Shown: in pieces, positions 33,697-45,410 of the stretch | Numbering within the stretch: the stretch's first letter is position 1 | How the letters are laid out: each line of letters opens with the position of its first letter | NCBI GenBank assembly: GCA_029844215.1 | Contig: CM056720.1 | Location: 29,815,711 to 29,879,710, forward strand | Direction: 5' to 3' | Length of the DNA: 64,000 nucleotides | Source: Przewalskia tangutica | Lineage: Eukaryota; Streptophyta; Magnoliopsida; Solanales; Solanaceae | Translations under genes and position numbers: made by a program | Notes under the pieces: generated by a model | What the model saw: the letters and a program-made list of their open reading frames with translations, nothing else | Database searches by the model: none | What the model was told of the DNA's origin: nothing

Positions 33697-36695
33697 TGTC
33701 ACGACCCGAGCCGCGGATCGGTGCCCTACACAGGAACCCTGCCTGTATACATCGAGAATAGCAATGAACATACACAACATACAAGATGTTTAGACAATAA
33801 CATCACAGGCTAGTCGATAAGGCAGCCTTCCATAAAGTATGCATAATCAAAAGCAAACTGCATAACTTGGTTCTTACACCAAACCACAAATGTGACTACT
33901 GCACTTAGGAATAACAAGCATGTGACAGGCCCCGCCATACCCCGAATGTACATAAATCTACAATATCGTGGAAAAGCGTACTAAAAGACAAGCCTCCGAG
34001 AAATGGAGCTTGGCGTCGATAAGTGATCCTAAGAATGAGGATCCACCACCGCTACTTACCTGCGGCGTGAACGCAGCCGAGGAAGGGTCGATACAATATG
34101 TACTAAGTATGTAAACCGAAAATATCAGTAATTACATCATAAGTTTAAAACAAAGCCGAGACATGTATGATAATAAAATTACAAGACACGCCCTTACTAA
34201 TAATGAGAGTAACTAGAGTATCGTCTAACATAAAAATAAGAAGCTCATGATCAAAGCGGGACCACCCGCCGCGGATCATTAAGCAATCCTACTCGCAGGA
34301 CTATTTCACCCGCATAGTCGTGTGGACCCGCATGAGGTATTCCTCGCATAGGTTGTACCCGCCCGCATGGGACTATTTCACCCGCATAAGCCCATAAGGA
34401 CTCGCATGAGGTATTCCTCGCATCATGGGTAGCAAATCCACGGAAACATGTGGTATAACGTCTTGGGGGTTTACCCCTCATTTATACTCTTACCCTGAAG
34501 CAGGTGGTATAACGTCTTGGGGGTTTACCCCTCATTTATACTCTTACCCTGGAGAAGGTGGTATAACGTCTTGGGGGTTTACCCCTCATTTATAATCTTA
34601 CCCTATCTCAACCGGCCATCATACATAACATAAACCCTACCGGATTATCATACATAACATAAGCACTACCGGCTTATTATACAACAAATAAGCAAGTTAA
34701 GAAATCCCCCTAACTTATTATTAGCCTTATTCATATACACTCTCATTTTATTTTACTTAAGGCACTAACATGTCATTATAAAATCCGGAAATTTAACCCA
34801 AAGTACTACGTACTTCTATTCTTTTAAAAAATGACTCTTTTCATTTTAAAACTTCCAAGATACTAATAATCGTAGTATCAAGTCACCATTACTTTTCAAG
34901 ACAAGTCACAATACCTTTAGAAATATACTTAGGCTTCTAAATCAAGTGACTTCTTTTCTTTTAAAACCTTAGGCAATTGATGCCTTAAAATCAAATTGCC
35001 TTTCATTAAATCAAGTCATTTATCCTAATTTATCTTTCCATAAAGCTAATATAACCAACTTTCCATAAAGTCGTTATATTAAATTTATACCTTAGCCAAT
35101 TACAATTTCATATCCAAGGGACTTACACGTTTAAAATGAAACAAGTATCATATACTTTAAAACTCTTCAAGTCCCTTTACTTTAAAAACTTTGGACATCC
35201 TTAATACTTTTAAAGAAGTGAGTTAATCTCCTAACTCACCCAACTTGGCTATTCATAAAACTAGTAAAGGATATCAAGGTGTTGTACGTCTACCGTACTA
35301 TATACGTGCAACTATTCATGCTCAAAAGATAAGAAAGTTCTACATACCTCTTCGGGTCAATACACTTGCTAAGTACAATACCTCGCCCGTAGTATGTCAA
35401 CCTATAATGTCCACAATACATCTATTAACGTCTTACTTCAAACGTAGAATATTATAAGTGCAAAGTCACTAGATTCTACGGAAAATCGGACAACACCTCC
35501 TTTGTTTCTACATACTTTGCCACCTTTTTCAAGGCCGAATTCAATAACCAAACACGCCACATTTAAGGCCCAACAATGCAATTAATCAATAGGGGATTAC
35601 ACGCCTACTAGACGTGTAAAATTCCGCCCCACAAACGATATCAAACTAATACAAACTACTAGGTCAATTCGGCAACTTGAGATACAATAACACCAATTCT
35701 TATCCAATTTCCATTTCAATCCAAGTTGTTAGCATAACATGATATCAAGTCGCAATCGATTATAACTACTATAATCTTCAAGTAAGTAACATGCGACGAT
35801 TCTAATTAACGACCAATTTGTAATCCAACTTCAAATGGTTTATATGACATTTCGGATTTAAGGCTACAATCAATCCATAATACTTATAAAACTTCAACAC
35901 ATATACTTCATGCTAGCAAACATGTAAGGCTAACAACAATATATAATCTTGTAATACTTTTAAGAGACAAGATTATATCTCAACGAAACTTAATCCAACT
36001 CCAATTCCGAAGTCGCTCCTTAGCAACTTAGAGCCTCTTCTAGACACTCCAATCCGCCACTTGATACCCTTAGAATAACACAAACAACTTTCCTTCAATC
36101 TTCCAACCAAAACCTAGAAAAGCAACTAGGTTTTCATCTTGCGACTAATACGAAAACTATCTTTTTTCCGGGATTTTTTTCTATTGAGATACACTTACAA
36201 TACACTCATGAACCTTGGTTTAAAGTGTGGAGCTAAATTGACAACAAACAAATTATTTTTGTTGTTGGGAGCTAGCAAACCCGAGAGCACCCAATATGTG
36301 TTCTTCAAATTCTTGAAATTTTTTCTAAGTGTTGAACTTAGTCTTGCTACTAGTACTACTATATAGATCAATGGAGGGTCAAGATGTGTACAAATGTGAG
36401 GCTTGGATGAGTTTCTATTAAATATCAAGACTTGTGGTCCCATTGACCAAGTCAATTATCTCAAGCTCTTCAAGTTGCAAGACTTGTCTTCCTCACAAGG
36501 GTCAAATGACCCTTTTGTCCATGCTAAATTTCGTCCAAGACAACATAAGGGGGGTGACACGTGTCTCCCTCCCATTCGTCACAATATTACGTTTCAGACA
36601 TTTCATATTAGATAAATTTACAAGTCTCAAATCTTAACATTTGGAATTCTCACGTACGTTCTTAAAAACATGTCGTGTAAATACGGGGTGTAACA
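33697..36695 (-). mobile_element. Left (3') LTR of element T
   Basis: A complete 2999-bp minus LTR from TGTCACGACCCGAG to GGGGTGTAACA. It resembles the Q LTR over 34620-36690 and has both tandem modules. It is followed by TTCTTCC (36696-36702), the beginning of the polypurine tract in reverse, so T was a full element and not a solo LTR. The first 400 bp are strongly affected by CAG/CTG loss. TATA-like minus-strand CTATATAG at about 36359-36366 and a G-box at 36555-36564. Confidence 0.88.
34255..34610 (-). repeat. Two adjacent repeat modules in LTR T
   Basis: 34255-34430: GCATGAGGTATTCCTCGC units with GGGACTATTTCACCCGCAT, the reverse of the array in F1. 34445-34605: three hairpin units with GTATAACGTCTTGGGGG and TTTACCCC. 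T shows that the two modules coexist side by side, as they also do in P. Confidence 0.85.
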
Positions 36696-37037
36696 TTCTT
36701 CCTGTTACACCCCGGAAATTCCAGGATATGTTTATAAGAACGTACGTAAGAACTCAAAAATGTTAAGATTTGAGACGAGTAAAAATTTAACGGAATTTTG
36801 GAATTTGTCGGAAAATTAAATATTGCGACGAACGGGAGGGCGACACGTATCACCCCCCCTTAGTGGTCTTGGACGAAAATGGCATGGTTAGAATGGTCAT
36901 TTGACCATAATTTATATGTCCAAGTCTTGCTAAAGCTAGAGCTTGATAAAATTGACTAAGTCAAATGCCACTTGGCTTGATCCTTGTGAAAAGCATCCAA
37001 ACCACCCATTTGTTCTAATCTTGACCCTCCATTATGT

Positions 37038-37044
37038 TATATAA
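37038..37044 (+). promoter_or_regulatory. TATA box of P 5' LTR
   Basis: TATATAA in GTTATATAAGCTTCC, 335 bp into the LTR; repeated in the 3' LTR at 44126-44132. Confidence 0.7.
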
Positions 37045-38815
37045 GCTTCCTAGTGCAAGACAAGGTTCTACACTTAGCTAAATTTTCAAGAAATTGGATG
37101 AACCTTGAAGTATGCTCTCGGCCAAGGCTAGGGTTCCAAGAGAAAAAAAATCAATTTTTGTCCAATAATCCCCATACTTTAAACCAAGGTTCCTAGGAGT
37201 ATTGTAAGGGTATCTCAATAGAAAGATCCCGGAAAAATGGCGTTTTCGTATTAGTCGCAAGGCGGAAGCTAAAGGAGTTCTTCAACTTTGAAGTTGAAAC
37301 TTGAAGATGAGTTCATCATAAGCTTCTAAGGGTTGCTTGGAGTGGATTGGAATGTCAAAAAGAGGCGCAAAAGTTTCTAAGGATCGACTTGTAATCTTGG
37401 ATCATATTTGGGCTAAATGAGGTATAATCTTCGTCTTACTTTTGTAATTGAAGATTCCATGTTATTATAAGTTAGAAATGATCATGTGATATGTGTTATG
37501 AAGTTTGATAAGTGTTATGGAAATTTGGAAGCTCAAATCCGAAAATGACATGTTTAGCCATTTGAAATTGAAATACAATTTGGTCGTTTATTAGAATCGT
37601 CGCATGTTACTTACTTGAAGATTATAGTAGTTATAATCGATTGTGACTTGATATCATGTTATGCTAACAACTTGGATTGAAATGGAAATTGGATAAGAAT
37701 TGGTGTTATTGTGTCTCAATGTGGCCAAATTGGACTAGTAGATTGTATTAGTTTGATATCGTTTGTGGGGCGGAATTTTACACGTCTAGTAGGCGTGTAA
37801 TCCCCTATTGATTAATTGCATTGTTGAGCCTTAAATGTGGCGTGTTTGGTTATTGAATTCGGCCTTGAAAAAGGTGGCAAAGTATGTAGAAACAAAGGAA
37901 GTGCTGTCCGATTTTCCGTAGAATTTAGTGACTTTGCACTTGGAATATTCTATGTTTGAAGTAAGAAGTTAATAGACGTATTATGGTCATTATAGGTTGA
38001 CATACTACGTACGGCGAATTGGACTTAGCAAGTGGATTAAACCGAAGAGGTATGTGGAACTTTCTTATCTCTTGAGCATGAATAAGTTGTAAATGTATAG
38101 TATGGTAGACGTACAAGATTTTGACAATCTAGGTCCATTTGATATACTTGGCCTATTTTAAGAATGTCCAAGTTGATTGAGTTAGGAAATTAACTCACTT
38201 GTTTAAATATTAAGGATATCTTGGTTTTCAAAAGTTAAGAGACTTTAAGTATGTTGAAAGTATTATTGATACTTGTTTTGTTGGAAAGTTTAAGTCTCTT
38301 GGTTATAAAGAAGTATGTAAGTTGCTAATGTATAAAGCTAGTATAACGACTTTATGGGAAGTTGGTTATAATAGCTTTATGGAAAGTTAAAAAGAGTGGT
38401 TTACTCTAAGTAATTGAAGTATGTTAAATGACTTGAAATAACGAAAGGCAAATTGATTTAAAGGCATCAATTGCTTAAGGTTTTAAAAGAAAGAAGTAAC
38501 TTGATTTAGAAGCCCGAAAATGTATTTTCTAAAAAGGTATTGTGACTTGTCTTAAAATGTAGTTATGACTTGATACTACGGTTATTAGTATCTTGGAAGT
38601 TTATATGAAAATGAGTCATTTTAAAAGAATAGAAGTATGTGGTACTTTGGGTTAAACTCCCGGATTTATAATGACATGTTAGTGCCTTAAGTAAACTAAA
38701 ATGAGAGTGTATATGAATAAGACTAATAAGAAGTTAGGGGGATTTCTTAACTTGCTTACTTATTGTATGATAAGCCGGTAGTGCTTATGTTATGTATGAT
38801 GGCCGGTTGAGATAG

Positions 38816-38975
38816 GGTAAGAGTATATCTAAGGGGTAAATCCCCAAGATCGTTATACTACCTTCTTCAGGGTAAGAGTATATCTAAGGGGTAAATCCCC
38901 AAGATCGTTATACCACCTGCTTCAGGGTAAGAGTATAAATGAGGGGTAAATCCCCAAGATCGTTATACCACCTGT
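38816..38975 (+). repeat. Hairpin minisatellite in P 5' LTR
   Basis: Three units of about 54-55 bp with GGGTAAGAGTATATCTAAG, each containing the inverted repeat GGGG-TAAAT-CCCC. Plus-strand counterpart of the arrays in Q and T, with about six diagnostic base differences. Confidence 0.85.
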
Positions 38976-39729
38976 TTCCGTGGATTTGCTAACCATGATG
39001 CGAGGAATACCTCATGCGAGTCCTTATGGGCTTATGCGGGTGAAATAGTCCCATGCGGGTGGGTACAGCCTATGCGAGGAATACCTCATGCGGGTCCACA
39101 CGACCTATGCGGGTTAAATAGTCCCAGGAGTAGGATTGCTTAATGATACTGCGGGCGGGTAGTCCTGCTTTGATCGCGAGCTTCCTATTTTTATGTTGTA
39201 AGTATACTTTTGATTACTCTCATTATTAGTAAGGCATTGTGTACTGTTAATTGAGTTATCATACCTGTCTCCAGTTTTATTATAGACTTATGATTTCATT
39301 ACAGTACTTTCTGTTTCACATATTTGGTACATGTTGTACTGACCTCCTTCGGGGGGCTGCGTTCATGCCGCATATAGTCTGAGTTCTTGATCCTCGCTCT
39401 TAGGATCACCGTCACCGTTGAGAAGCTTCTTTATTCCGGAGGCTTATCCCTGGTATTATCGGTTGTTGTACATTCAGGGGTATGGTGGGGCCCTGTCCCG
39501 CCAGAGTTGTTATTCTTAGAGGTCTATAGTCACATTGTGGTTTAGGTAGTAGAAAAAAAAAAGTATTGTTTTATTTGTATAGTTTACGGAAGGTGGCCTT
39601 ACCGGCTAGCCTGTTGTTATTTTATGTTTAAGCATTTTATCAGTTGTGTATGTTCATTGCTATTCTCGATGTATCTGAAAGGGTGCCAGTAGGGCACCGA
39701 TCGCGAGCTTGGCCTGGTCGTGACAAAAG

Positions 39730-39740
39730 TGGTATCGAGC
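39730..39740 (+). promoter_or_regulatory. Primer-binding site of P
   Basis: TGGTATCGAGC four bases after the LTR; initiator tRNA-Met type with the CAG-to-CG change. Confidence 0.82.
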
Positions 39741-39949
39741 GATTAGTCCTCGTAAAGTGTCTACACAACGTGACTAGTAGAGTCTTGATTATCTGTTAGA
39801 TATGCACCACATCTATAATCATGAGGCTGCGGGACATTTAGGATTGGTTTCATTCTTCTCACTCTGAGATCGTGCGATAGAGTGCGTGTGTGGTCTCTCC
39901 CTAACAGGTTATGTTGTTTGCAGCTATGAGAAAGGCAGCAGTGACCCAG

Positions 39950-42900
39950 TAAAGATGATGTGGATTGCGTATCCAGGTAGGTAATGTTAGTAGTATAGTT
40001 GGTATTGTGACATACAACTATACGGATTTATGTATGAGGGTCAGACGCGTGTTGCCTAGAATGATTTTAGATTACCAGGATTTGGTAAGGACTAAATAAA
40101 TATCGGGAAGGTATGAAACAGTTTAATGAATTCTCATCAAGGTTTTACGTACTAATTTGAGATAATTAGGAAATGATGAGCTGTCTGAGAAGGAAATGGA
40201 CCCTTAAGAAGTTATTATTAAGGGAATTAATGGAAGACTATGTTAATAGATTGAGCTACGTAGTAGGATTTCGAGGATGGTACGGGTGAGATCCGTATGG
40301 AGTAAGTATGGTTGTTATGGTCAAGACAACACGATTATGGTATTACGATAAGTTTTGTACCCGTTTACGGAGGGACTGATAAGGTAGGCATGGATCATGG
40401 AAATTGCGAGCCTAAGAATGTGATAACCACCGAGACCTTAGGTATATAAGGCCTTCTCGGGTAGTAAAAAGTTAAGACAGACCAAGGAAAAGAGCTAAAT
40501 ACGACGCCGAGTCGGGTTGGGGACCTATTAAGGGTCGCCCCATAGATTGAAATGAAATGGGATCAGTTGGCAGTAGTCCCGCTACGTGACAGGGTCACGA
40601 GGGTGCAAGGCCCAAGTTTAGTTAATCATTTTACGGGTTCGTGGACGTGTTCCACAGGAACCAGGTTGTGAGAGCCGGAATGGGCCTTATATTGTTTAAT
40701 TTAGTAACTCCAAAGAGTGGAGGCCAGAATTAGTATGGAATTTATGTACGTATGCTAGTATAAGTTTCGAAGTACGGAAAGAGTACGACCAGTGAAAAAG
40801 AGAGAAACCAAGTGTAAAGAAATAAAGCCTGAATCCATGAGGACCTTTCGAGGTGACTACACCCGTGAGTGTTGGGTGGTAGCTGAGCGGGTAGATAATT
40901 GTCGGTAACGATACAGTCGTTGGACCCTAGCAGACCTAGCAGAGCTATGACGCATATTGAGGTCATTATGAGTGCGGGCTAGTTGGCCTCTTGTTATGCC
41001 AGCGTTGTGATGAGAGAGATTGGCTCGATTCCGTTTTTACGTAGTGATTATCGATGTAAAGGAAGAGAAGTGGTAGTAACCAGTGAATTATCCTTCCTTC
41101 TTTGGCATCATTGTTTTTCTTTTTAAGTCTGTGTGACTTGTTCACTTGAGGTAAATTGACGCAGAAAGTAAGTAATAATTGAATTTGAAGGAATTTATGT
41201 TAAGTGCCCTTGGAGGTACTTGGAGTTGGTTTGGTGTGGCGGTCAGGGCCACGACCTTTCGGATAATTTTAGGAAAATGTACAAGGCAAGAATAAAATAA
41301 GTACGAGTGCTGCCGGCGGAAAGCTGAGGGCACCTTTGGTAGGTTGGGAAAATCTACACGAACTTAAAGGCGGTGTGTGATGATTAGATAATTACTGGAC
41401 CGCAAGAGGACCCTGTGATTAGGGTTGTGACTCCAAGGAAAGTTTAAGAAAGGGGAGATAAGTTCTCTCCCCCACGTAAAAGGACAGTTTTACGTATTAT
41501 GGGGTTGCGTGTACCCATGTTGTTAGACGCGGGATATGAGACTGGTAAGGTCTTCGGTATCATCATGCCATAGGTTACAGTTGTAGATAACCGTGGGAAA
41601 AGTGTTGTGTTGGGGAAATTAAGAACGACGTACGAAATAGTCGAGGAAGTGTCGTAAGGATAAATGCAGGTAGTACGCATATATGAAACTGCACGATTAT
41701 GAACCAAGATAGAAATACTTTTGCTAATAATAAGCATGAGGTAAGGTTATGACCAGAATGATAAAAAAGAATAGAACTATGGTTATGTAAGTTGCACGAG
41801 ATATGATTACCCCAGACTAGTGTAAGACCATTATTAAATAATGGGCAGTAAGAACATTTCGAGGAAATGTGGTAACACCTAGCTATAGGCTCTACAAACT
41901 GGGAAAGGAAAATCGGGTTACTACTTTACGAGATCAAGGAAATCCCCCACCCCCCCAAATTGTGATTGACAGGAAGTCTTAGCCATGGGGCAAGCAAATG
42001 AATCAAATCTAAGTTTAGTGACCCAAGTTTGGTTGCAACAGAGAAAGGGAAACAGGAACCATAGGTGAGATTAAGGATACCCGAATATTTCGCAGGAATG
42101 AGAAAGGCTTCCAGTTATTGGAAGATAAGTTGACTCGACTACAGTTCTAACTCCTCCTGAAAGACTAGAGGGTTAGGTTATTATCATAGCACGTTGGGTG
42201 TTGGGCTAGGTTGTGTGCTGACGCAACCCGATAAGGATAGAGCCTATGTTTTCCCGGTATTTAGGGAAGCAGGAAATGAAATTAGGCCACTTCCGATTTA
42301 GATTTGTGGCGATTAAATCATGCCTTGAAGATTTGGGGGCATGACGTATATATAGACTTCATGTGGATATTTGTGCAGACCACAAAAGCCTCCGGTATAC
42401 CTTCAGACAGAGGTAGTAGAATTTGCGACAGCGACGGTGGTTGGAGTTATTCAAGGATTGTGATATCGATATCCTATACCATCCGGGGAAAGCCAAGACG
42501 ATTCTGAATACTCTTAGTCGTAGGTCTATGGGTAGTGCATCGGATGGGCAACTAGATAGACGGGCGTGGTCCGTGAGATTCTTCGATTCACGAGCCTAGG
42601 GTTCGATTATTTGTTTCCAAGGTTAATGAAGTTTAGATCCGAGAGGTTGTCGAGTCTTCCGTCGTTGAGGAGGTAAAGAGGCGACAGTATGAGGATCCAA
42701 TTATGATACGGTATCGAGATACGGCTCTTCGAGAAGAGAAGAGCATGTTTGAGTAGCACCGGATGAGGTGCTGTGATATGAGGATAGATTGTGTGTACCC
42801 GGTGCTGCAGGACTAGTCAGCAGGTTTTAGGGAGGCATACGGCTTATTGCTCAAATTGTTCGGGTCGACTAAGTTGTGTCGTGACCTCGGATGTATGTAT

Positions 42901-43640
42901 GGGTAAGATGACCGGAAAAGGTGCGTAGCGAGTTGTTGCTTAATATCCGAATTAGTAGCGGTCATGGTTGAACACCGAAGCCCAGTGGGTTATTACAGAC
43001 GATTTAGACACCGACTTAGACATGGGAGGTATTTAAAATGGATCTTGTTACGGTGGCATCGCACTCGGAGGAAGTGCGACTCCTGGGGTCATAGTAAATA
43101 AGTTGTGAAACCAGCCGTGTTCTTCCGGTTAGGACCACTTACTCGGCTGAGGTTCGTGCTAGATTTTTTAGCAGGGGGATTGTGATACTGCACGGGGTTC
43201 CTACGTTTATGATGTCAGACAGATGAGCTCGTTTACAGATAACTTCTGGAGGTTTTTTCAGAAGGGTTTTAGGAACACAGGTGAGTCTCAGTATTGCATT
43301 ACACCCTCATACTGACGGGCAGGCAGAGCGTACTATCCAGGCACTTGGGGATAGGTGGCGGGCCTGTGTTATTGATTTCAGAGTTAGCTGAAAGAATTAT
43401 TTGCCTCTTGTTGAGTTACGTGCGATGAATACCGCTTCCGATTTCGGATGGCCCAGATGAGGCCTTGTATGTAAGAAAGTGTAGATCGCCGTTGGATGGT
43501 TCGACATAGGCGAGGTTCAAATTAATTGGTCGCACTTGATTCAATGAGTGTGGATAAAGCGAAGCTTATCCGAAAGATTATTAGTAAGCTTAGAGTCGTG
43601 AAGCTTTATGCAGATAACCGACGTTGACACATGGGGTTCA
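39950..43640 (+). pseudogene. pol: Decayed gag-pol of P without chromodomain
   Basis: No long open frame. Recognisable pieces, all with stops: the region after the protease box (GWPLVMPAL-like and SIPFLRSDYR) at about 40980-41065; the linker before RNase H (NEKGFQLLEDKLT) at about 42097-42135; RNase H at 42170-42540 (ALKIWGHDV, CADHKS-like, NLRQRRWLEL, LYHPGKA, LSRRSMGS); integrase at about 42800-43620 (CITP...AGRAYYPG, then SVDKAKLIRKII). I find no YxDD box between 41100 and 42090. The GPY/F and chromodomain present in Q and R are absent: the sequence breaks off near 43625 and the polypurine tract follows 150 bp later. The part before 40980 should hold gag, but I cannot match it to the gag of Q or S. 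Confidence 0.7.
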
Positions 43641-43747
43641 GCTTGACATTTTAGTATGAGTATTGTTATGTGGCCTCGTGTGGTATTATTGGTATGTAGG
43701 GGTTGTAAAAGAAGATTATGTCGCTATTTTTAAGTTTGACTCCCAAA

Positions 43748-43785
43748 AGAACATTCGGAAACGAATGTTTCTAAGGGGGGAAGAA
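43748..43785 (+). promoter_or_regulatory. Hairpin and polypurine tract of P
   Basis: Hairpin AACATTCG-GAAA-CGAATGTT (43750-43769), an 8-bp stem with a GAAA tetraloop, then AAGGGGGGAAGAA (43773-43785) touching the 3' LTR. Plus-strand equivalent of 12012-12049. Confidence 0.8.
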
Positions 43786-44292
43786 TGTTACACCCCGGAA
43801 ATTCCAGGATATGTTTATAAGAACGTACGTAAGAACTCAAAAATGTTAAGATTTGAGATGAGTAAAAATTTAACGGAATTTTGGAATTTGTCGGAAAATG
43901 AAATATTGCGACGAACAGGAGGGCGACACGTGTCACCCCCCCCCCCCTTAGTGGTCTTGGACGAAAATGGCATGGTTAGAATGGTCATTTGACCATAATT
44001 TATATGTCCAAGTCTTGCTAAAGCTAGAGCTTGATAAAATTGACTAAGTCAAATGCCACTTGGCTTGATCCTTGTGAAAAGCATCCAAACCACCCATTTG
44101 TTCTAATCTTGACCCTCCATTATGTTATATAAGCTTCCTAGTGCAAGACAAGGTTCTACACTTAGCTAAATTTTCAAGAAATTGGATGAACCTTGAAGTA
44201 TGCTCTCGGCCAAGGCTAGGGTTCCAAGAGAAAAAAATTCAATTTTTGTCCAATAATCCCCATACTTTAAACCAAGGTTCCTAGGAGTATTG
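43786..44292 (+). mobile_element. 3' LTR of P, first 507 bp
   Basis: TGTTACACCCCGG start, G-box GACACGTGTC (43925-43934), TATA at 44126-44132, cut at GGAGTATTG by element U. The rest of this LTR is not in the window. Confidence 0.9.
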
Positions 44293-44904
44293 TGTCACGA
44301 CCCGACCTCGGGCCGTGACTGGTGCCTTACCCCGGGAACCCTAGTGATACAAACATCAGAGAAAATCAGCAAAAATAAAACTTAAGCATGAATCAAGACA
44401 TAAAATAAGCAATAGGCTAACCAAAACGGTTACCTTCCTGAATGTATATATCAAAAATTGAACAGTTAAATCTCTTACAAACCCTGCCCACAACAGTACT
44501 ACAGACCTCTACGAATTTTTATAACAACTATGATGGGACAGGGCCCTGCCATAACCCTGAATGTACAAGATCCTACAAACTCAGGGAATCATACCAAAAG
44601 ATAAGCCTCCGGAGAAACGGGGCTTCCCAAAACGCTGAATTGTGATCCTATGAGCGAGGATCAACAACCGGTGTACCTCTACTTGAGGCATGAACGCTGC
44701 CCCCCGAAGGAGGTCAGTACAACAGGTACCAAGTATGTGAAACTGAAAGTACGGTAATAGAATCATAGCAGTCTATATAAAACAGGAGACATGTATGATA
44801 ACCAAACTACAGTACATAATATGTAAGCAGTCATATCAAATCAGGGACTAACGCCCTCCAAGTCATCACTAAAATATAACCAAGGGTCTCACGCCCACAA
44901 AATC

Positions 44905-45410
44905 AATCATGCCCGCATCATGGCGCGTGCCCGGAATTCTCCATCGGTAGACATGTCCAGGATGCAATAACCATATCGGGTAATCAACCTGCCAGATGGG
45001 CCACATGCCCGAATTCTTCATCGTGCGTATATGTCCATGTAACAATAATAACAATATACCGTAATTAACCTCGCCAGGCGCGTAGCCACATGCCCCCGAA
45101 ATTCTTCATCGGTGCAGACATGTCCATGTAACAATAAAAACAATCTGGGTAATCAACCTGCGCGTGCCACGTGCCCGGAATTCTTCATCGCGAACATGTC
45201 CATGTAACAATAACAACAATATATCGGGTAATCAACCCTGTCGCATGGCCACATGCCCCCGGAATTCTTCATCGGTGCAGACATGTCCATGTAACAATAA
45301 CAACAATCTACCGGGTAATCAACCCTGCCGCATGGCCACATGCCCCCGGAATTCTTCATCGGTGCAGACATGTCCATGTATCAATAATAACAATATACCG
45401 GCCCTCCATC
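44905..45410 (-). repeat. ACATGTCCATGTAACAATAAC minisatellite in LTR U
   Basis: About six units of 78-88 bp with CGGAATTCTTCATCGGTG, ACATGTCCATGTAACAAT and GGTAATCAACC motifs. The best two units (45239-45410) are almost identical; the others differ mainly by CAG/CTG and G-run losses. Related arrays lie in V at 48930-49210 and 54650-54930. Confidence 0.85.

Larger units (their letters stand above)
36703..39725 (+). mobile_element. 5' LTR of P
   Basis: TGTTACACCCCGG to GGTCGTGACA, 3023 bp. In transcript order: G-box-like GACACGTATC (36842-36851), TATA box (37038-37044), the GTACG...CGTAC box near 38107, hairpin repeats (38816-38975), the ATGCGAGG array (38997-39130), and the CATGCCGC/GGGGCCCTGTCCCGCC landmarks (39365-39500). 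The order is the exact mirror of the minus LTRs, which fixes the orientation of the family. Confidence 0.92.
36703..44292 (+). mobile_element. Element P: plus-strand retrotransposon inside T, cut by U
   Basis: 5' LTR 36703-39725, primer-binding site, internal region 39726-43785, polypurine tract, and the first 507 bp of the 3' LTR (43786-44292) before U. It is inserted seven bases into the internal part of T; CTTCC (36698-36702) would be its left target duplication. Over the comparable 500 bp the LTRs differ by about five substitutions plus a C-run length (7 versus 11). Confidence 0.9.

Noticed and set aside
33323..33784. 153-codon frame with poly-isoleucine/tyrosine run
   Set aside because: Created by the (TA)n microsatellite and the 125-bp repeat in the S LTR, and it crosses the T insertion boundary.
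36703..43785. Repeat-induced point mutation in P
   Set aside because: That process is fungal, and the LTRs of P would be hit as strongly as the interior; they are nearly identical and clean.
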